Assembly (NCBI GenBank): GCA_903828515.1
Contig: CAIKMD010000006.1
Span: forward strand, 1 to 64,000
From: an uncultured Rhodospirillales bacterium
GTDB taxonomy: Bacteria > Pseudomonadota > Alphaproteobacteria > ATCC43930 > CGMCC-115725
Direction of reading: 5' to 3'
Length of the DNA stretch: 64,000 nt
Shown here: positions 16,732 to 25,190 of the stretch, one piece after another
Layout: every line of letters begins with the position of its first letter
Numbering within the stretch: the first letter of the stretch is position 1
Program-made: the position numbers and the translations under genes
The notes under the pieces: model-generated
The model's database searches: none
Told to the model about the DNA's origin: nothing
What the model saw: only the letters and a program-made list of their open reading frames with translations

Positions 16732-17891
16732 TGCCCGGCCACCTGATCGAGAATCTGCGCGGCCTCGCCGACATGCTGCTCGGTGATGATGAGCGGTGGC
16801 AAAAGGCGCACGACGTTCTCGCCCGCGCCCACGGTGATGAGCCCGGCGTTGCGCAGCTTCTCGACCATGTCGACGTTGAGCACCTGGCATTTGAGGCCGG
16901 TGAGCAGGCCCTTGCCGCGCTGTTCGGCGAAGATCGTCGGATGGCTGCCGACGACATCCTCGAGCCGCTGGCGCAACAGGCCGGCGATGCGATTGACCTG
17001 ATCGAAGAATCCGGGCGCCAGCATGATGTCGAGCACCGCGTTGACGCAGGCCATCGCGAGAAGATTGCCGCCGAAGGTCGAGCCATGCGTGCCGGGCGTC
17101 ATGCCGACGCCGGCGCGTTCGGTGACCAGCACCGCGCCGACCGGGAAGCCGCCGCCGAGCCCCTTGGCGAGCGCCATGACGTCGGGCGTGATTCCCGCCC
17201 ATTCATGCGCGAAGAGTTTGCCGGTGCGGCCCATGCCGGTTTGCACTTCGTCGAACACCAACAAGATGCCGTGCTGATCGGCGAGCGCGCGCAGGCCGCG
17301 CAAATATTCGGGATTGCCGACGGTCAGGCCGCCTTCGCCCTGCACCGGCTCGACGATGATGCCGGCGGTTTCGGGGCCGATCGCGGCTTTCATCGCGGCG
17401 AGGTCGTTATAGGGAACATGGTCGAAGCCCGGCGCGGGCGGGCCGAAGCCGCGCAGATAGCGCTCGTTGCCGGCGGCGGCCAATGTCGCGAGCGTCCGGC
17501 CGTGGAACGAACCGGTGCAGGCGATCAGCCGGAATTTCTCGGGATGGCCGGTTTCGGCGTGGTATTTGCGCGCGACCTTGATCGCGCCCTCCATCGCCTC
17601 GGCGCCGGAGTTACAGAAGAACACTGCATCGGCAAAGCTTGCCGCGACCAGCCGCTCGGCGGCGCGGATCTGCGGCGCGATCTGATAGAGATTCGAGCAG
17701 TGCCAGAGCTTTTCGGCCTGCTGGGTCAGGGCGCCGACCAGATGCGGATGGGCATGGCCCAACGCGGTCACGGCAACGCCGCTGCCGAAATCGAGATATT
17801 TGCGGCCATCGGTCGAGAAGAGGTAGGGGCCTTCGCCCCGCTCGAACGTCACCGGGGCCCGAGCATAAGTCGGTAAAATGGCTGGAATCAC
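16719..17891 (-). CDS. argD: Acetylornithine aminotransferase
   Basis: This 390-aa PLP enzyme converts N-acetylglutamate semialdehyde to N-acetylornithine in arginine synthesis. The PLP lysine lies in MALAKGLGGGFPVGAVL, the cofactor-phosphate region in FCNSGAEAMEGAIKVARKY and the Asp pocket in LLVFDEVQTGMGRTG. It starts with GTG, preceded by AGGAG at 8 bases. It is the first gene of the argD-argF-hslO operon, with a good promoter about 130 bases upstream. In some bacteria the same enzyme also acts in lysine synthesis (succinyl-DAP aminotransferase). Confidence 0.96.
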   Translation of the reverse strand: MIPAILPTYARAPVTFERGEGPYLFSTDGRKYLDFGSGVAVTALGHAHPHLVGALTQQAEKLWHCSNLYQIAPQIRAAERLVAASFADAVFFCNSGAEAMEGAIKVARKYHAETGHPEKFRLIACTGSFHGRTLATLAAAGNERYLRGFGPPAPGFDHVPYNDLAAMKAAIGPETAGIIVEPVQGEGGLTVGNPEYLRGLRALADQHGILLVFDEVQTGMGRTGKLFAHEWAGITPDVMALAKGLGGGFPVGAVLVTERAGVGMTPGTHGSTFGGNLLAMACVNAVLDIMLAPGFFDQVNRIAGLLRQRLEDVVGSHPTIFAEQRGKGLLTGLKCQVLNVDMVEKLRNAGLITVGAGENVVRLLPPLIITEQHVGEAAQILDQVAGQWKL

Positions 17892-18190
17892 GGAAGCTTC
17901 TCCTGCGCGAAAAGGGTCAGAGGGACGCGAACGACGGCGAGGCTCAGCCTCGTCGCTTCGATCCCAGACGGCGCTGACGCCGGTCCCTTTGGCACATGTT
18001 GATCTCCAACCCCTTGGAGCGAAACAAAAAGTATGGGGAGGAAGGGTGACGCTGTCAATCGCGCCGGGTTTTGGCTCAGTTTGGATTTTCCTCGTCTAAG
18101 CGGCCCCTATCGAGACCCGAGGCGCTGGCGCTATTGGAATGCTCAAACAAGGCGGGCGAGGATTAGGGCCGCCAGCGCAAAGGCCGCCGT
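17892..18190. other. argD leader and upstream gap without a gene
   Basis: These 299 bases hold no convincing gene. The argD-proximal half would be the 5' leader of the arginine operon. It can form two small hairpins: CGGCGAGG/CCTCGTCG around CTCAG (17935-17955) and CGGCG/CGCCG around CTGA (17969-17982). No leader peptide with arginine codons was obvious. The distal part up to 18190 shows nothing further. Confidence 0.5.
18030..18058 (-). promoter_or_regulatory. Sigma70-type promoter of argD-argF-hslO
   Basis: On the minus strand a perfect TTGACA is followed after exactly 17 bases by CATACT (four of six consensus). This is one of the best promoter matches in the window and points at argD about 130 bases downstream. 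Confidence 0.6.
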
Positions 18191-18520
18191 CTAACTCGCC
18201 GGTCGCCGTAGAGGCGGGGGGTCACAGCGCGGGGGCGGGTCTCGCCGCGCTGCCTGCATGAGGTCAGAAACCCGATTGCGAGCCGCGCGCCGGCATCGCT
18301 TCATGTTTCCGGGGTTCTCGGCAACTGCGTTAAGCCAAACGATGTCGCTTGAGGCGTTTATCACCTTGCGGGCGTTCTTGAGGGTGTGCAGGTCAGCGAT
18401 TTGGAACCACGCGATCCCTAGTATGATGAAGGCCGCTATGCACAGAAAAGGATGCACGAAAACCAGAAGCCCGCAGACGACGGCGGCCACAATTAGGAGG
18501 AAAAGTTTCATGGGCTCCAT
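18191..18520 (-). CDS. Small hypothetical membrane protein
   Basis: This ORF of 109 aa has two adjacent hydrophobic segments (LFLLIVAAVVCGLLVFV and LCIAAFIILGIAWFQI) followed by a basic, then proline-rich tail. The start may be the second Met (MKLFLLIV, ATG at 18511), which has GGAG close upstream. The region is visibly less GC-rich than its surroundings, and the gene is divergent from a second small unknown gene. The overlapping plus-strand ORF (18258-18527) looks like the shadow. Whether it is expressed is uncertain. Confidence 0.4.
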   Translation of the reverse strand: MEPMKLFLLIVAAVVCGLLVFVHPFLCIAAFIILGIAWFQIADLHTLKNARKVINASSDIVWLNAVAENPGNMKRCRRAARNRVSDLMQAARRDPPPRCDPPPLRRPAS

Positions 18521-18560
18521 GGGCTAGCCCTTTCTAGGTCACTTAATAGAGGAGGATCAC

Positions 18561-18773
18561 ATGCAAACCTTCAAAGTTAAATGCTATAATGCCGGTGTCT
18601 GGGACGGAAAAGAGCCGCGCGACGTACAAGGCGACAACGAACAGGACGCCGCAGAACGTATATGCGGTGCCAAGCTCACTGATGGCGGAAAACCCGGGCA
18701 ATATAGAGCCGAAGTGTGGCTGCCATCCAAGCCCGGCGCGAAGAAGTGTTTCTACGTTCCGATTTCAAACTGA
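18561..18773 (+). CDS. Small hypothetical protein with strong ribosome site
   Basis: This 70-aa soluble protein (MQTFKVKCYNAGVWDGKEPR...) has an excellent Shine-Dalgarno AGGAGGATCAC directly before its ATG, which argues that it is real despite its size. It has two cysteines (CYNAG and CGAKL) plus one near the end (KKCFYVPISN) and an acidic middle part. I do not recognise the family. Its base composition is lower in GC than neighbours, with codons such as AAA and TAT, so it may have been acquired. It is divergent from the small membrane protein. Confidence 0.65.
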   Translation: MQTFKVKCYNAGVWDGKEPRDVQGDNEQDAAERICGAKLTDGGKPGQYRAEVWLPSKPGAKKCFYVPISN

Positions 18774-18829
18774 GACAGTGCCGGGTTTTGTCTAGCCTCG
18801 CCGCCCATCGCGCCGGAGGCAAATTTCCC

Positions 18830-20089
18830 ATGCAAGTCATGGTGATCGGCGGCGGGATCAGCGGCCTGACCATGGCCCTGAGCCTGCATCAGATCGGCGT
18901 GCCGGTCCGGGTTTACGAGGCCGCGCGCGAAGTGGCGCCCCTGGGCGTCGGGATCAACATCCAGCCCAACGCGGTGCGCGAACTGACCGAGTTGGGCTTG
19001 GGGCAAGACCTCGCCGCGCTCGGCACCGCGACCCAGGCTTTGAGCTTTTTCAACAAGCATGGCCAGCTCGTCTGGACCGAGAAACGCGGGCGCGAAGCCG
19101 GCTTCGACTGGCCACAATATTCGATCCATCGCGGCAAGCTTCAGGTGATGCTGACCGAGGCGACACGCGCGCGGCTCGGCAGCGCCAATCTGCGCACCGG
19201 CCATGTGTTCGAGAGCTTCGAGCAACGCGGCGACAAGGTGGTGGCGCGCTTGCGCGACCGGCGGAATGGCGACGCGGTGATCGAGGATGAAGCTGACATC
19301 CTCGTCGGCGCGGACGGGATTCATTCGGCGGTGCGCCATCAGCTCTACCCGCAGGAAGGCGAGCCGCAATTCGCGCAACAGATTTTGTGGCGCGCCGCGA
19401 TCGATACCGCGCCGTTCCTCGGCGGCGCCACCATGGCGGTGGCCGGGCACTTCCATCAGCGCGTGATCGCTTACCCGATCGGGCCCGGAACCAAGCCTGG
19501 CACGCTGCTCACCAACTGGATCGCGCAGATGACCGTGCCCGACAGGGCGCCGCCGCGCGAGGACTGGTCGCGCAAAGTGCCGAAGGAGCGCTTCTTCGAT
19601 GCGTTCAAGGATTGGCGCTACGACTGGCTCGACATGCCGGCGTTGATCGAAGCGACCGACGAGATTTTCGAATTCCCGTTGGTCGACCGCAACCCGATCG
19701 ACCGCTGGAGCTTCGGGCGTGTGACGTTGATCGGCGATGCGGCGCATCCGACCCAGCCGACCGGCTCGCAGGCGGGCTCGCAAGCCATCGTCGACGCGCG
19801 CATCCTGACCGGCGAATTATTGCGCCAGACCGATCCGGTCGCGGCGCTCGCACATTACGACGCAACGCGCCGCCCGCCGATGAACGATGTCACCTTGCGC
19901 AACCGCAATTTCGGCCCCGAGGCGGCTTTGCAGCTGGCCGAGGAGCGCGCGCCGCAGGGCTTCGTCGATATCGACGACGTGATCCCGCGCGCCGAGATGG
20001 AAGAGATTTCAAGCTCGTTTCAGAAGATCGCCGGGCTCGATCCGAAACTGCTGAACGAACGCGCGTCGTTCGTTCCTAGCCGTGCTTGA
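18830..20089 (+). CDS. FAD-dependent monooxygenase (PhzS/salicylate-hydroxylase-like)
   Basis: This 419-aa flavoprotein is a group A aromatic hydroxylase. The FAD dinucleotide fold is VIGGGISGLTMALSLHQIG at the N-terminus, the DG motif is VGADGIHSAVRH and the second FAD motif LIGDAAHPTQPTGSQAGSQA. The segment PLGVGINIQPNAVRELTELGLG resembles phenazine modifier PhzS and related flavin-dependent oxidoreductases. It would hydroxylate an aromatic ring using NAD(P)H and O2; the substrate is unknown. I chose the ATG at 18830 (CGGAGG upstream); the longer ORF fuses it with the end of the small gene. The 3' end overlaps the convergent SemiSWEET gene by 14 bp. Confidence 0.88.
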   Translation: MQVMVIGGGISGLTMALSLHQIGVPVRVYEAAREVAPLGVGINIQPNAVRELTELGLGQDLAALGTATQALSFFNKHGQLVWTEKRGREAGFDWPQYSIHRGKLQVMLTEATRARLGSANLRTGHVFESFEQRGDKVVARLRDRRNGDAVIEDEADILVGADGIHSAVRHQLYPQEGEPQFAQQILWRAAIDTAPFLGGATMAVAGHFHQRVIAYPIGPGTKPGTLLTNWIAQMTVPDRAPPREDWSRKVPKERFFDAFKDWRYDWLDMPALIEATDEIFEFPLVDRNPIDRWSFGRVTLIGDAAHPTQPTGSQAGSQAIVDARILTGELLRQTDPVAALAHYDATRRPPMNDVTLRNRNFGPEAALQLAEERAPQGFVDIDDVIPRAEMEEISSSFQKIAGLDPKLLNERASFVPSRA

Positions 20090-20333
20090 GCTTGAGGACG
20101 AGGATCGTACCGGCCAGCCCGAATGAAATCACGTTGGCGATGATGATCGGCAGATCGTTGATCAGGAGCCCATAGCTCAGCCACAAGACGATCCCGGTCA
20201 TCATCAGCGAGAACATGCCGAGCGAGATGTCGTGGGTCGAGCGGGTGCGCCAGGTCCGGATGACCTGCGGCAGATAGGCGAAGGTGGTGCAGAGTCCGGC
20301 GATGAGGCCCAGCCATGTCACGCTATTCATCAT
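20076..20333 (-). CDS. SemiSWEET-type sugar transporter (PQ-loop/MtN3)
   Basis: This roughly 85-aa inner-membrane protein has three transmembrane helices and the PQ-loop pattern (LCTTFAYLPQVIRTWRTRST, then DISLGMFSLMMTGIVLWLSYG). SemiSWEETs are half-size SWEETs that dimerise to transport sugars. The size and both diagnostic segments fit. The start is one of two adjacent ATGs at 20333/20330; the ORF-track entry adds five residues from a GTG-like codon. It stands alone and converges on the monooxygenase gene. Confidence 0.9.
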   Translation of the reverse strand: MMNSVTWLGLIAGLCTTFAYLPQVIRTWRTRSTHDISLGMFSLMMTGIVLWLSYGLLINDLPIIIANVISFGLAGTILVLKLKHG

Positions 20334-20418
20334 TCCAGTCCCACCCATCCCCGCGTTTGCGCTCCGATATTAGCGCGGGCTAGAAATCCGTACCTCATTG
20401 ACCAGAAGGATCGCCGCG

Positions 20419-21375
20419 ATGGAACTGCGCAGCCTCGGCAAGAACGGCCCCCAGGTTTCGGTGGTGGGGCTCGGCTGCAACAATTTCGGCGGGCGGCTCG
20501 ACGCCGAGGGGTCGAGCCGCGTCGTGGCGAAGGCGATCGATCTCGGCATTACCCTCTTCGACAATGCCGATATCTATGGCGGGCGCGGGTACAATAATTA
20601 CGGCGGCGCCGAGGAGCATCTCGGCATGGCGCTCGGGTCGCGGCGCAAGGATATCGTGCTGGCGACCAAGTTCGGCATGCAGATGGGCGAGCCCGGCAAG
20701 CGTGGGGCGTCGCGCGCCTATATCATGTCGGCGGTCGAAGACAGTTTGCGTCGGCTGCGCACCGACTGGATCGATCTCTATCAGGTTCACACGCCCGATG
20801 CGCAAACCCCGATCGAGGAGACGCTGCGCGCGCTCGACGATCTGGTGAAGCAGGGCAAAGTGCGATACATCGGCTGCTCCAATTTTAGCGCGGCGCAAGT
20901 CAACGAAGCGATGGCGATTTCGAAACGCGCGGGCCTCGCCAGCTTCGTCTCGTCGCAGGACGAGTATTCGATTCTCGAGCGCGGGGTCGAAAGTGATCCG
21001 CTGCCGGCGGTGAAGGCGCATGGGCTCGGCCTGTTGCCCTATTTCCCGCTGGCGAGCGGCCTGCTCACGGGCAAATACAAGCGCAACGCGCCGCCGCCGA
21101 AGGGTGCGCGGCTTTCGGGGCCGGGCCTCAGCGGGCGCTATCTCGTTGCCGATAATTGGGCGATCGTCGAAAAGCTCGAAGCGTTCTGTGCGCCGCGCGG
21201 CAAGACCCTGCTGCAACTCGCCTTCGCCTGGCTGCTCGCGCATGATTATGTGCCGAGCGTGATCGCCGGTGCGACCTCGCCCGAACAGATCGAGCAGAAT
21301 GTCGCGGCGGCCACGTCGTGGAAACTGACCGTCGCGGAAAAAGCCGAAGTCGATCGGATCGCGACGAAAACTTAG
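20419..21375 (+). CDS. Aldo/keto reductase
   Basis: This 318-aa cytoplasmic NADPH-dependent oxidoreductase has the aldo/keto reductase barrel. The catalytic tetrad is visible: Asp and Tyr in FDNADIYGGRG, Lys in VLATKFGM and His in LYQVHTPD. The NADPH-binding C-terminal part reads VIAGATSPEQIEQNVAA. I chose the ATG at 20419 because AGAAGGA lies 8 bases upstream; the seven extra residues of the ORF-track entry precede it. It resembles the YajO/oxidoreductase branch of unknown substrate. An interspersed repeat follows directly after the stop. Confidence 0.93.
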   Translation: MELRSLGKNGPQVSVVGLGCNNFGGRLDAEGSSRVVAKAIDLGITLFDNADIYGGRGYNNYGGAEEHLGMALGSRRKDIVLATKFGMQMGEPGKRGASRAYIMSAVEDSLRRLRTDWIDLYQVHTPDAQTPIEETLRALDDLVKQGKVRYIGCSNFSAAQVNEAMAISKRAGLASFVSSQDEYSILERGVESDPLPAVKAHGLGLLPYFPLASGLLTGKYKRNAPPPKGARLSGPGLSGRYLVADNWAIVEKLEAFCAPRGKTLLQLAFAWLLAHDYVPSVIAGATSPEQIEQNVAAATSWKLTVAEKAEVDRIATKT

Positions 21376-21397
21376 AGCCTGATCGATTCGGATTGAA
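21374..21397. repeat. Repeat fragment related to the 2.3-kb palindrome
   Basis: AGAGCCTGATCGAT here is identical to the left arm of the palindrome at 2309-2322, but the right arm is missing. It begins inside the aldo/keto reductase stop codon, so the element seems to have inserted at or formed the gene end. Confidence 0.55.
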
Positions 21398-21403
21398 CTA
21401 GCA

Positions 21404-21536
21404 CACCTCACCCTCCCATTGCTTGCGCAATGGGCCCCTCCCTCTCCCCGCTTTGCGCGGAGAGGGGCTGATCGTACCAACCCTCTCCGCCCATCGGGGG
21501 GAGAGGGTGCGAGCGTCAGCGAGCGGGTGAGGTGGG
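21404..21536. repeat. Interspersed palindromic element, copy A
   Basis: The element begins CACCTCACCCTCCCATTGCT and contains the hairpins CCCATTGCTTGCGCAATGGG and CTCTCCCCGCTTTGCGCGGAGAG. It ends with GAGCGAGCGGGTGAGGTGGG, roughly inverse to its start. An inverted copy lies at 42358-42500. It fills most of the gap between the convergent aldo/keto reductase and ABC-2 permease genes and probably stops both transcripts. Confidence 0.8.
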
Positions 21537-21562
21537 CGCGCGCCAGCCGAAACGATCGTACT

Positions 21563-22366
21563 CTAAGCCTTCAGCTTGTAGCCGCGCTCGATCATCAGAT
21601 AGGTCAGCGCAAAAAGCGCCGCATCGATGGCGAGGAGCATGGCCGCGCCGACCAGCAGTGATGCCTCGGCGTGGCCGGTGAAGCCGTAGCGGAATCCGTC
21701 GATCATGTAGAAGAACGGATTGCACAACGCGACGTCGTGCCAGATCGTCGGCAATTGCTCGATCGAATAGAACGTGCCCGAGAGGAACGACAAAGGCGTG
21801 ACGATGAAATTGGTCACGGCCGCGAGGTGGTCGAATTTGTCGGCCCAGATCGCGCCGATCACGCCCAAGAGTGAGAGCAGCATCGAGGCGGCGCTGGCGT
21901 AAAAGATCACCGCCCAGAGCGCGTCGACATGCACGGGCACGAAGAACGCCATCGCGATGGTGACGGCCAGCCCGACCACCAGGCCGCGCGAGAGCCCGCC
22001 CAGCGATAACCCCAGTGCCAGTTCCCAGGCTGCTAAAGGCGGCATCAGCAAATCGACGATATTGCCCTGCATCTTCATGATCATGATCGACGAGGTCGTG
22101 TTGGCGAAGGCGTTCTGGGTGATCGCCATCATCACCAGGCCGGGCGCGAGGAATTCGAGGAACGGCACATTGCCGATGAGGCGGCTCTGCCCGTTCATCG
22201 CGAGAAGGAAGATGGCGAGGAAGATCAGCGTCGAGACCACCGGCGCAAGCACGGTCTGCATCCCGACCTTGAGAAAACGATGGACCTCGCGCACATAGAG
22301 GGTCCAAAGACCCTGCCAGTTCACGGCGCCGAAACGGCGCACCGAGGGTGCGAGGGGGGCGTGCAT
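21563..22366 (-). CDS. ABC-2 type transporter permease
   Basis: This 267-aa inner-membrane protein has about six transmembrane helices and belongs to the ABC-2 permeases, as in polysaccharide, lipid or drug exporters. The typical features are VREVHRFLKVGMQTVLAPVV at the N-terminus, a PGLVMMAITQNAFANTTSSI loop and LSFLSGTFYSIEQLPTIWHD before the last helices. No ATP-binding gene is adjacent; the usual order would place one immediately upstream, where recX begins on the other strand. The partner ATPase must lie elsewhere. Confidence 0.88.
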   Translation of the reverse strand: MHAPLAPSVRRFGAVNWQGLWTLYVREVHRFLKVGMQTVLAPVVSTLIFLAIFLLAMNGQSRLIGNVPFLEFLAPGLVMMAITQNAFANTTSSIMIMKMQGNIVDLLMPPLAAWELALGLSLGGLSRGLVVGLAVTIAMAFFVPVHVDALWAVIFYASAASMLLSLLGVIGAIWADKFDHLAAVTNFIVTPLSFLSGTFYSIEQLPTIWHDVALCNPFFYMIDGFRYGFTGHAEASLLVGAAMLLAIDAALFALTYLMIERGYKLKA

Positions 22367-22432
22367 GACCTATCCTTTATTCAAGCGCGAAACATAGCGC
22401 GCACCGGGACGATCGCAAGGCGGGATGCGGAC

Positions 22433-23005
22433 TTGGCGGAGACCAGAAACCCCAGAGAGCGAAAGCCGCCGCGCCCGGTTACGGCGAAATCGCTCGACAA
22501 TGCGGCGGTGTTTTACCTGTCGCGCTTTGCCAGTTCGAGCGGCAATCTGCGCCGTGTCCTGATGCGCAAGGTGGCGCGCGGCGGCGGCGATAGCGCCGAG
22601 GGCGCGGCGCTGATCGAGGCGTTGATCGCGCGGTATCTCGCCAGCGGCCTGCTCAACGATCAGGCCTATGCCGCATCAGCGGCGGCGAGCCTCGCGCGTC
22701 GTGGCGCCTCGCGATATGTGGTCGCCGGCAAGCTCGCGCAAAAAGGCGTGCCTGCCGATCTGGTGAAGGAAGCCATCGCGAACCTTGCTGACAACGGCAG
22801 CAGCGAACTTACGTCGGTGTGCGCGCTGATCCGCCGTCGCCGTCTCGGCCCCTATCGCGATCCGGCGAAGCGCGACGACTACCGGCAGAAGGATCTCGCG
22901 ACCTTGGCGCGGGCGGGGTTCGGCATCGACCTGGCGCGCCGCGCGCTTCAGGTCGCCGACGTCGAGGGGCTCGAAGCGTTGGCGCGCGGCGATGCCGAGG
23001 ACTGA
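22433..23005 (+). CDS. recX: RecX-family regulatory protein
   Basis: This roughly 190-aa cytoplasmic protein is a RecX-type modulator that inhibits RecA filaments. The three-helix repeats are recognisable in LDNAAVFYLSRFASSSGNLRRVL, then YLASGLLNDQAYAASAAASL, and then SRYVVAGKLAQKGVPADLVKEA. The start is uncertain; TTG 22433 gives a normal length, while the ORF track extends into the promoter of the divergent permease gene. recA is not adjacent. The last 58 bases overlap the end of the convergent MscS-type gene. Confidence 0.85.
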   Translation: MAETRNPRERKPPRPVTAKSLDNAAVFYLSRFASSSGNLRRVLMRKVARGGGDSAEGAALIEALIARYLASGLLNDQAYAASAAASLARRGASRYVVAGKLAQKGVPADLVKEAIANLADNGSSELTSVCALIRRRRLGPYRDPAKRDDYRQKDLATLARAGFGIDLARRALQVADVEGLEALARGDAED

Positions 23006-25167
23006 TCGGCGATCTGTTTGATGTAGTTGACCTGATTGACCGACGCCATTTCGATGCCATGACGGTCGAAGGTCTTCTTGACCAGCAGGTTGAACGCGCG
23101 CGCCATTTCGAGCTGACGCGGCGGCGCCGCCTTGATGCGGGCGCGAATGATCATCGCCGTATCGGTGAAGCGGTCGAGCCCCATGATTTCGAGCGGCGCC
23201 AGGACGTAACGCTTCCACGCGTCGCTCTCGGCGAGTTCCTTGCCGGCCTCGCGCAACGCGACGATGGCCCGCTCGGGGTCCTCGCGATAGGCGATGCCCG
23301 CGTCGCACAGCACATAGGCGAAGTCGCGGCTCATGTTGAGCACGGCGGTGACCTCGCTGAACGGCACGGTGTGCACGATGCCGGCATTGTCGCGCAGTCG
23401 GAAATTGCGGATCGACATGGCTTCGATCATGCCGACATGGCCCTTCCCCACATCGACCAGGTCGCCGACCGCGAACGTATCCTCGAGCAGGATCAGAAAG
23501 CCGGTGATGACGTCCTTGACCAGAGCCTGCGCGCCGAAGCCGACCGCGACGCCGGCGATGCCCGCGCCGGCGAGCAGCGGCGCGATGTTGAGCCCCACTT
23601 CCGACAGGACCATCAGCGCCGCGACCGCGATCAGGATGACGAGAATCGTGGTGCGCAGGAGCGGCAGGATGGTGCGCGCGCGCGACCGTCCGCTGTGATC
23701 GATGCGCGCGAGCTTGCGCTCGATACCGGCGCTGAACAATTCCCACAGGAATACGCCGCCGATGGCGAGAATGCCGAGCGAGATGATGCTGCTGGTGGCT
23801 TTGTGCTCGGCGATGGCGCGCAGCCAGGTGACGACGTCGACGCCCCAGGCCTGCATCAGGGCAAGCGCGGCGGCGACATAGATCGCGGTCGAGCTGACGA
23901 AGGTCAGGATCGCGGTATAGCGGTTGGCGCGGCTCTCGAGCGCGGGGAAGCGCGCCTTGACCTGCGGGTCGAGCGCCAGGCCGGACCGGAAGGCGCGCTC
24001 GACGAAACGCACCAGCAGCAGGGCCGCCGCCACGACGACGAGGCTCAGCGCGGTCGCGCGCAGCAATAACGCAAAGCCGCCTTCGGCGTTGAGCATGAAG
24101 ACGCCGAACGTGCCGACGACATAGATCAGCGCGAGGACATGCCAGGTTTCGGCCAGCCGGTTGCGCAACATGCGCCAGCCGCGGTCGCCGTTTTCGTGGT
24201 CGTCGCGCAGCCATGTCGCGACCGTGCCGCGATTTTGCAGAACGAAAATGATCGCGAGGATCGCCAGCACCAGCACGGTGACGCGCAGCAGCAGCCCGTC
24301 GATCGCGCCGACCGCGCCGAGCCACCACGCGCCGACCGATGCGGCATAGCCATAGGCCGCCCAAGTCGTGAAACGCCGGATCCAGATATAGAGATAATGC
24401 CGCGTCTCCGCGCCGAGATCGTAGAGTCGTTGGGACGCCGGCGAGAGCAGGGCGACCCGCGCCAGGGCGGCGATCTCGCCGGCCCACAGCGTGGCGATGA
24501 TGATGACGCCGCTGACGCCGCGCGTGGCGGTCCCAGGCTCGGTCAGCGGCAGGACGAAGCTCGCCGTCGCGACGAAGGCGATGGTCGGCAGGATCTCGAC
24601 TACGAGCGCGAGCGCCAGGGTGATCAGCGCTGCCGCTTTTTCCTCGTTCGTCCGGTTGTTGAGCAGGGCGGCGGGCCGCCGCATCAGCCAACGCGCGATC
24701 AGATTGGCGACGAGGCCGGCGCCGAAAATCGTGATCAGTTTCACCGCGAGGTTGAACCAATGCTGGCGCTGCTCGGGGTCGCTCGCCTGGGCGTGAAGCC
24801 AGCCGAAAATCTGCGGCGTCTGCAGCAGGACGGGCGCCGCCGCGAGTACCTCGCCGCCGACCGCGTCGAGTTGCGCCGGGAGGGTCGAGAACCAGGCGAG
24901 CGGTGACGGCGTCGGTTTCTTGGCGGTTTCGTCCTGCGCCGCGATCAGGGCCTGCAATTGATCGACGAGAACCGCGCGCGCCTTGTCGTCTTTCAGCGTG
25001 ACGACGAGCTGCTGGAGTTGCGCGACGCTCGGCGGCGTCGCGGTTGCCGTCCCTGCGGACACGGAGGCGGATGCGGTGGCGGATACACTCTGCGCGCGCG
25101 TGTCGGACGGCGACCACGCGGCGACCACGAATGCCAGGACGGCGACAAGGAGACGGCACGAAACCAT
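22948..25167 (-). CDS. Large MscS-family mechanosensitive channel
   Basis: This 739-aa inner-membrane protein has a signal peptide (to about residue 25, ending TRAQS) and an Ala/Pro-rich periplasmic segment. Many transmembrane helices follow, and the MscS pore and beta domain sit in the C-terminal third. The conserved MscS core is seen in GAGIAGVAVGFGAQALVKDVITGFLILLEDTFAVGDLVDVG and RDNAGIVHTVPFSEV. Such channels release solutes on osmotic downshock. I chose the ATG at 25167 (MVSCRLLVAV) for its signal peptide; the ORF track extends into the LysE gene. The C-terminus overlaps recX by 58 bp on the opposite strand. Confidence 0.93.
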   Translation of the reverse strand: MVSCRLLVAVLAFVVAAWSPSDTRAQSVSATASASVSAGTATATPPSVAQLQQLVVTLKDDKARAVLVDQLQALIAAQDETAKKPTPSPLAWFSTLPAQLDAVGGEVLAAAPVLLQTPQIFGWLHAQASDPEQRQHWFNLAVKLITIFGAGLVANLIARWLMRRPAALLNNRTNEEKAAALITLALALVVEILPTIAFVATASFVLPLTEPGTATRGVSGVIIIATLWAGEIAALARVALLSPASQRLYDLGAETRHYLYIWIRRFTTWAAYGYAASVGAWWLGAVGAIDGLLLRVTVLVLAILAIIFVLQNRGTVATWLRDDHENGDRGWRMLRNRLAETWHVLALIYVVGTFGVFMLNAEGGFALLLRATALSLVVVAAALLLVRFVERAFRSGLALDPQVKARFPALESRANRYTAILTFVSSTAIYVAAALALMQAWGVDVVTWLRAIAEHKATSSIISLGILAIGGVFLWELFSAGIERKLARIDHSGRSRARTILPLLRTTILVILIAVAALMVLSEVGLNIAPLLAGAGIAGVAVGFGAQALVKDVITGFLILLEDTFAVGDLVDVGKGHVGMIEAMSIRNFRLRDNAGIVHTVPFSEVTAVLNMSRDFAYVLCDAGIAYREDPERAIVALREAGKELAESDAWKRYVLAPLEIMGLDRFTDTAMIIRARIKAAPPRQLEMARAFNLLVKKTFDRHGIEMASVNQVNYIKQIADQSSASPRANASSPSTSAT

Positions 25168-25190
25168 GGCGGCGATTCTAGCGTTGCCGC

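Noticed and set aside
18258-18527. Plus-strand ORF of 89 aa opposite the small membrane protein
   Set aside because: No ribosome site and no hydrophobic pattern; the opposite strand is the better candidate, although both are weak.
22676-25159. Second long minus-strand frame over the MscS-type gene
   Set aside because: Arg-rich alternative frame; the parallel frame 22948-25167 encodes a recognisable channel.
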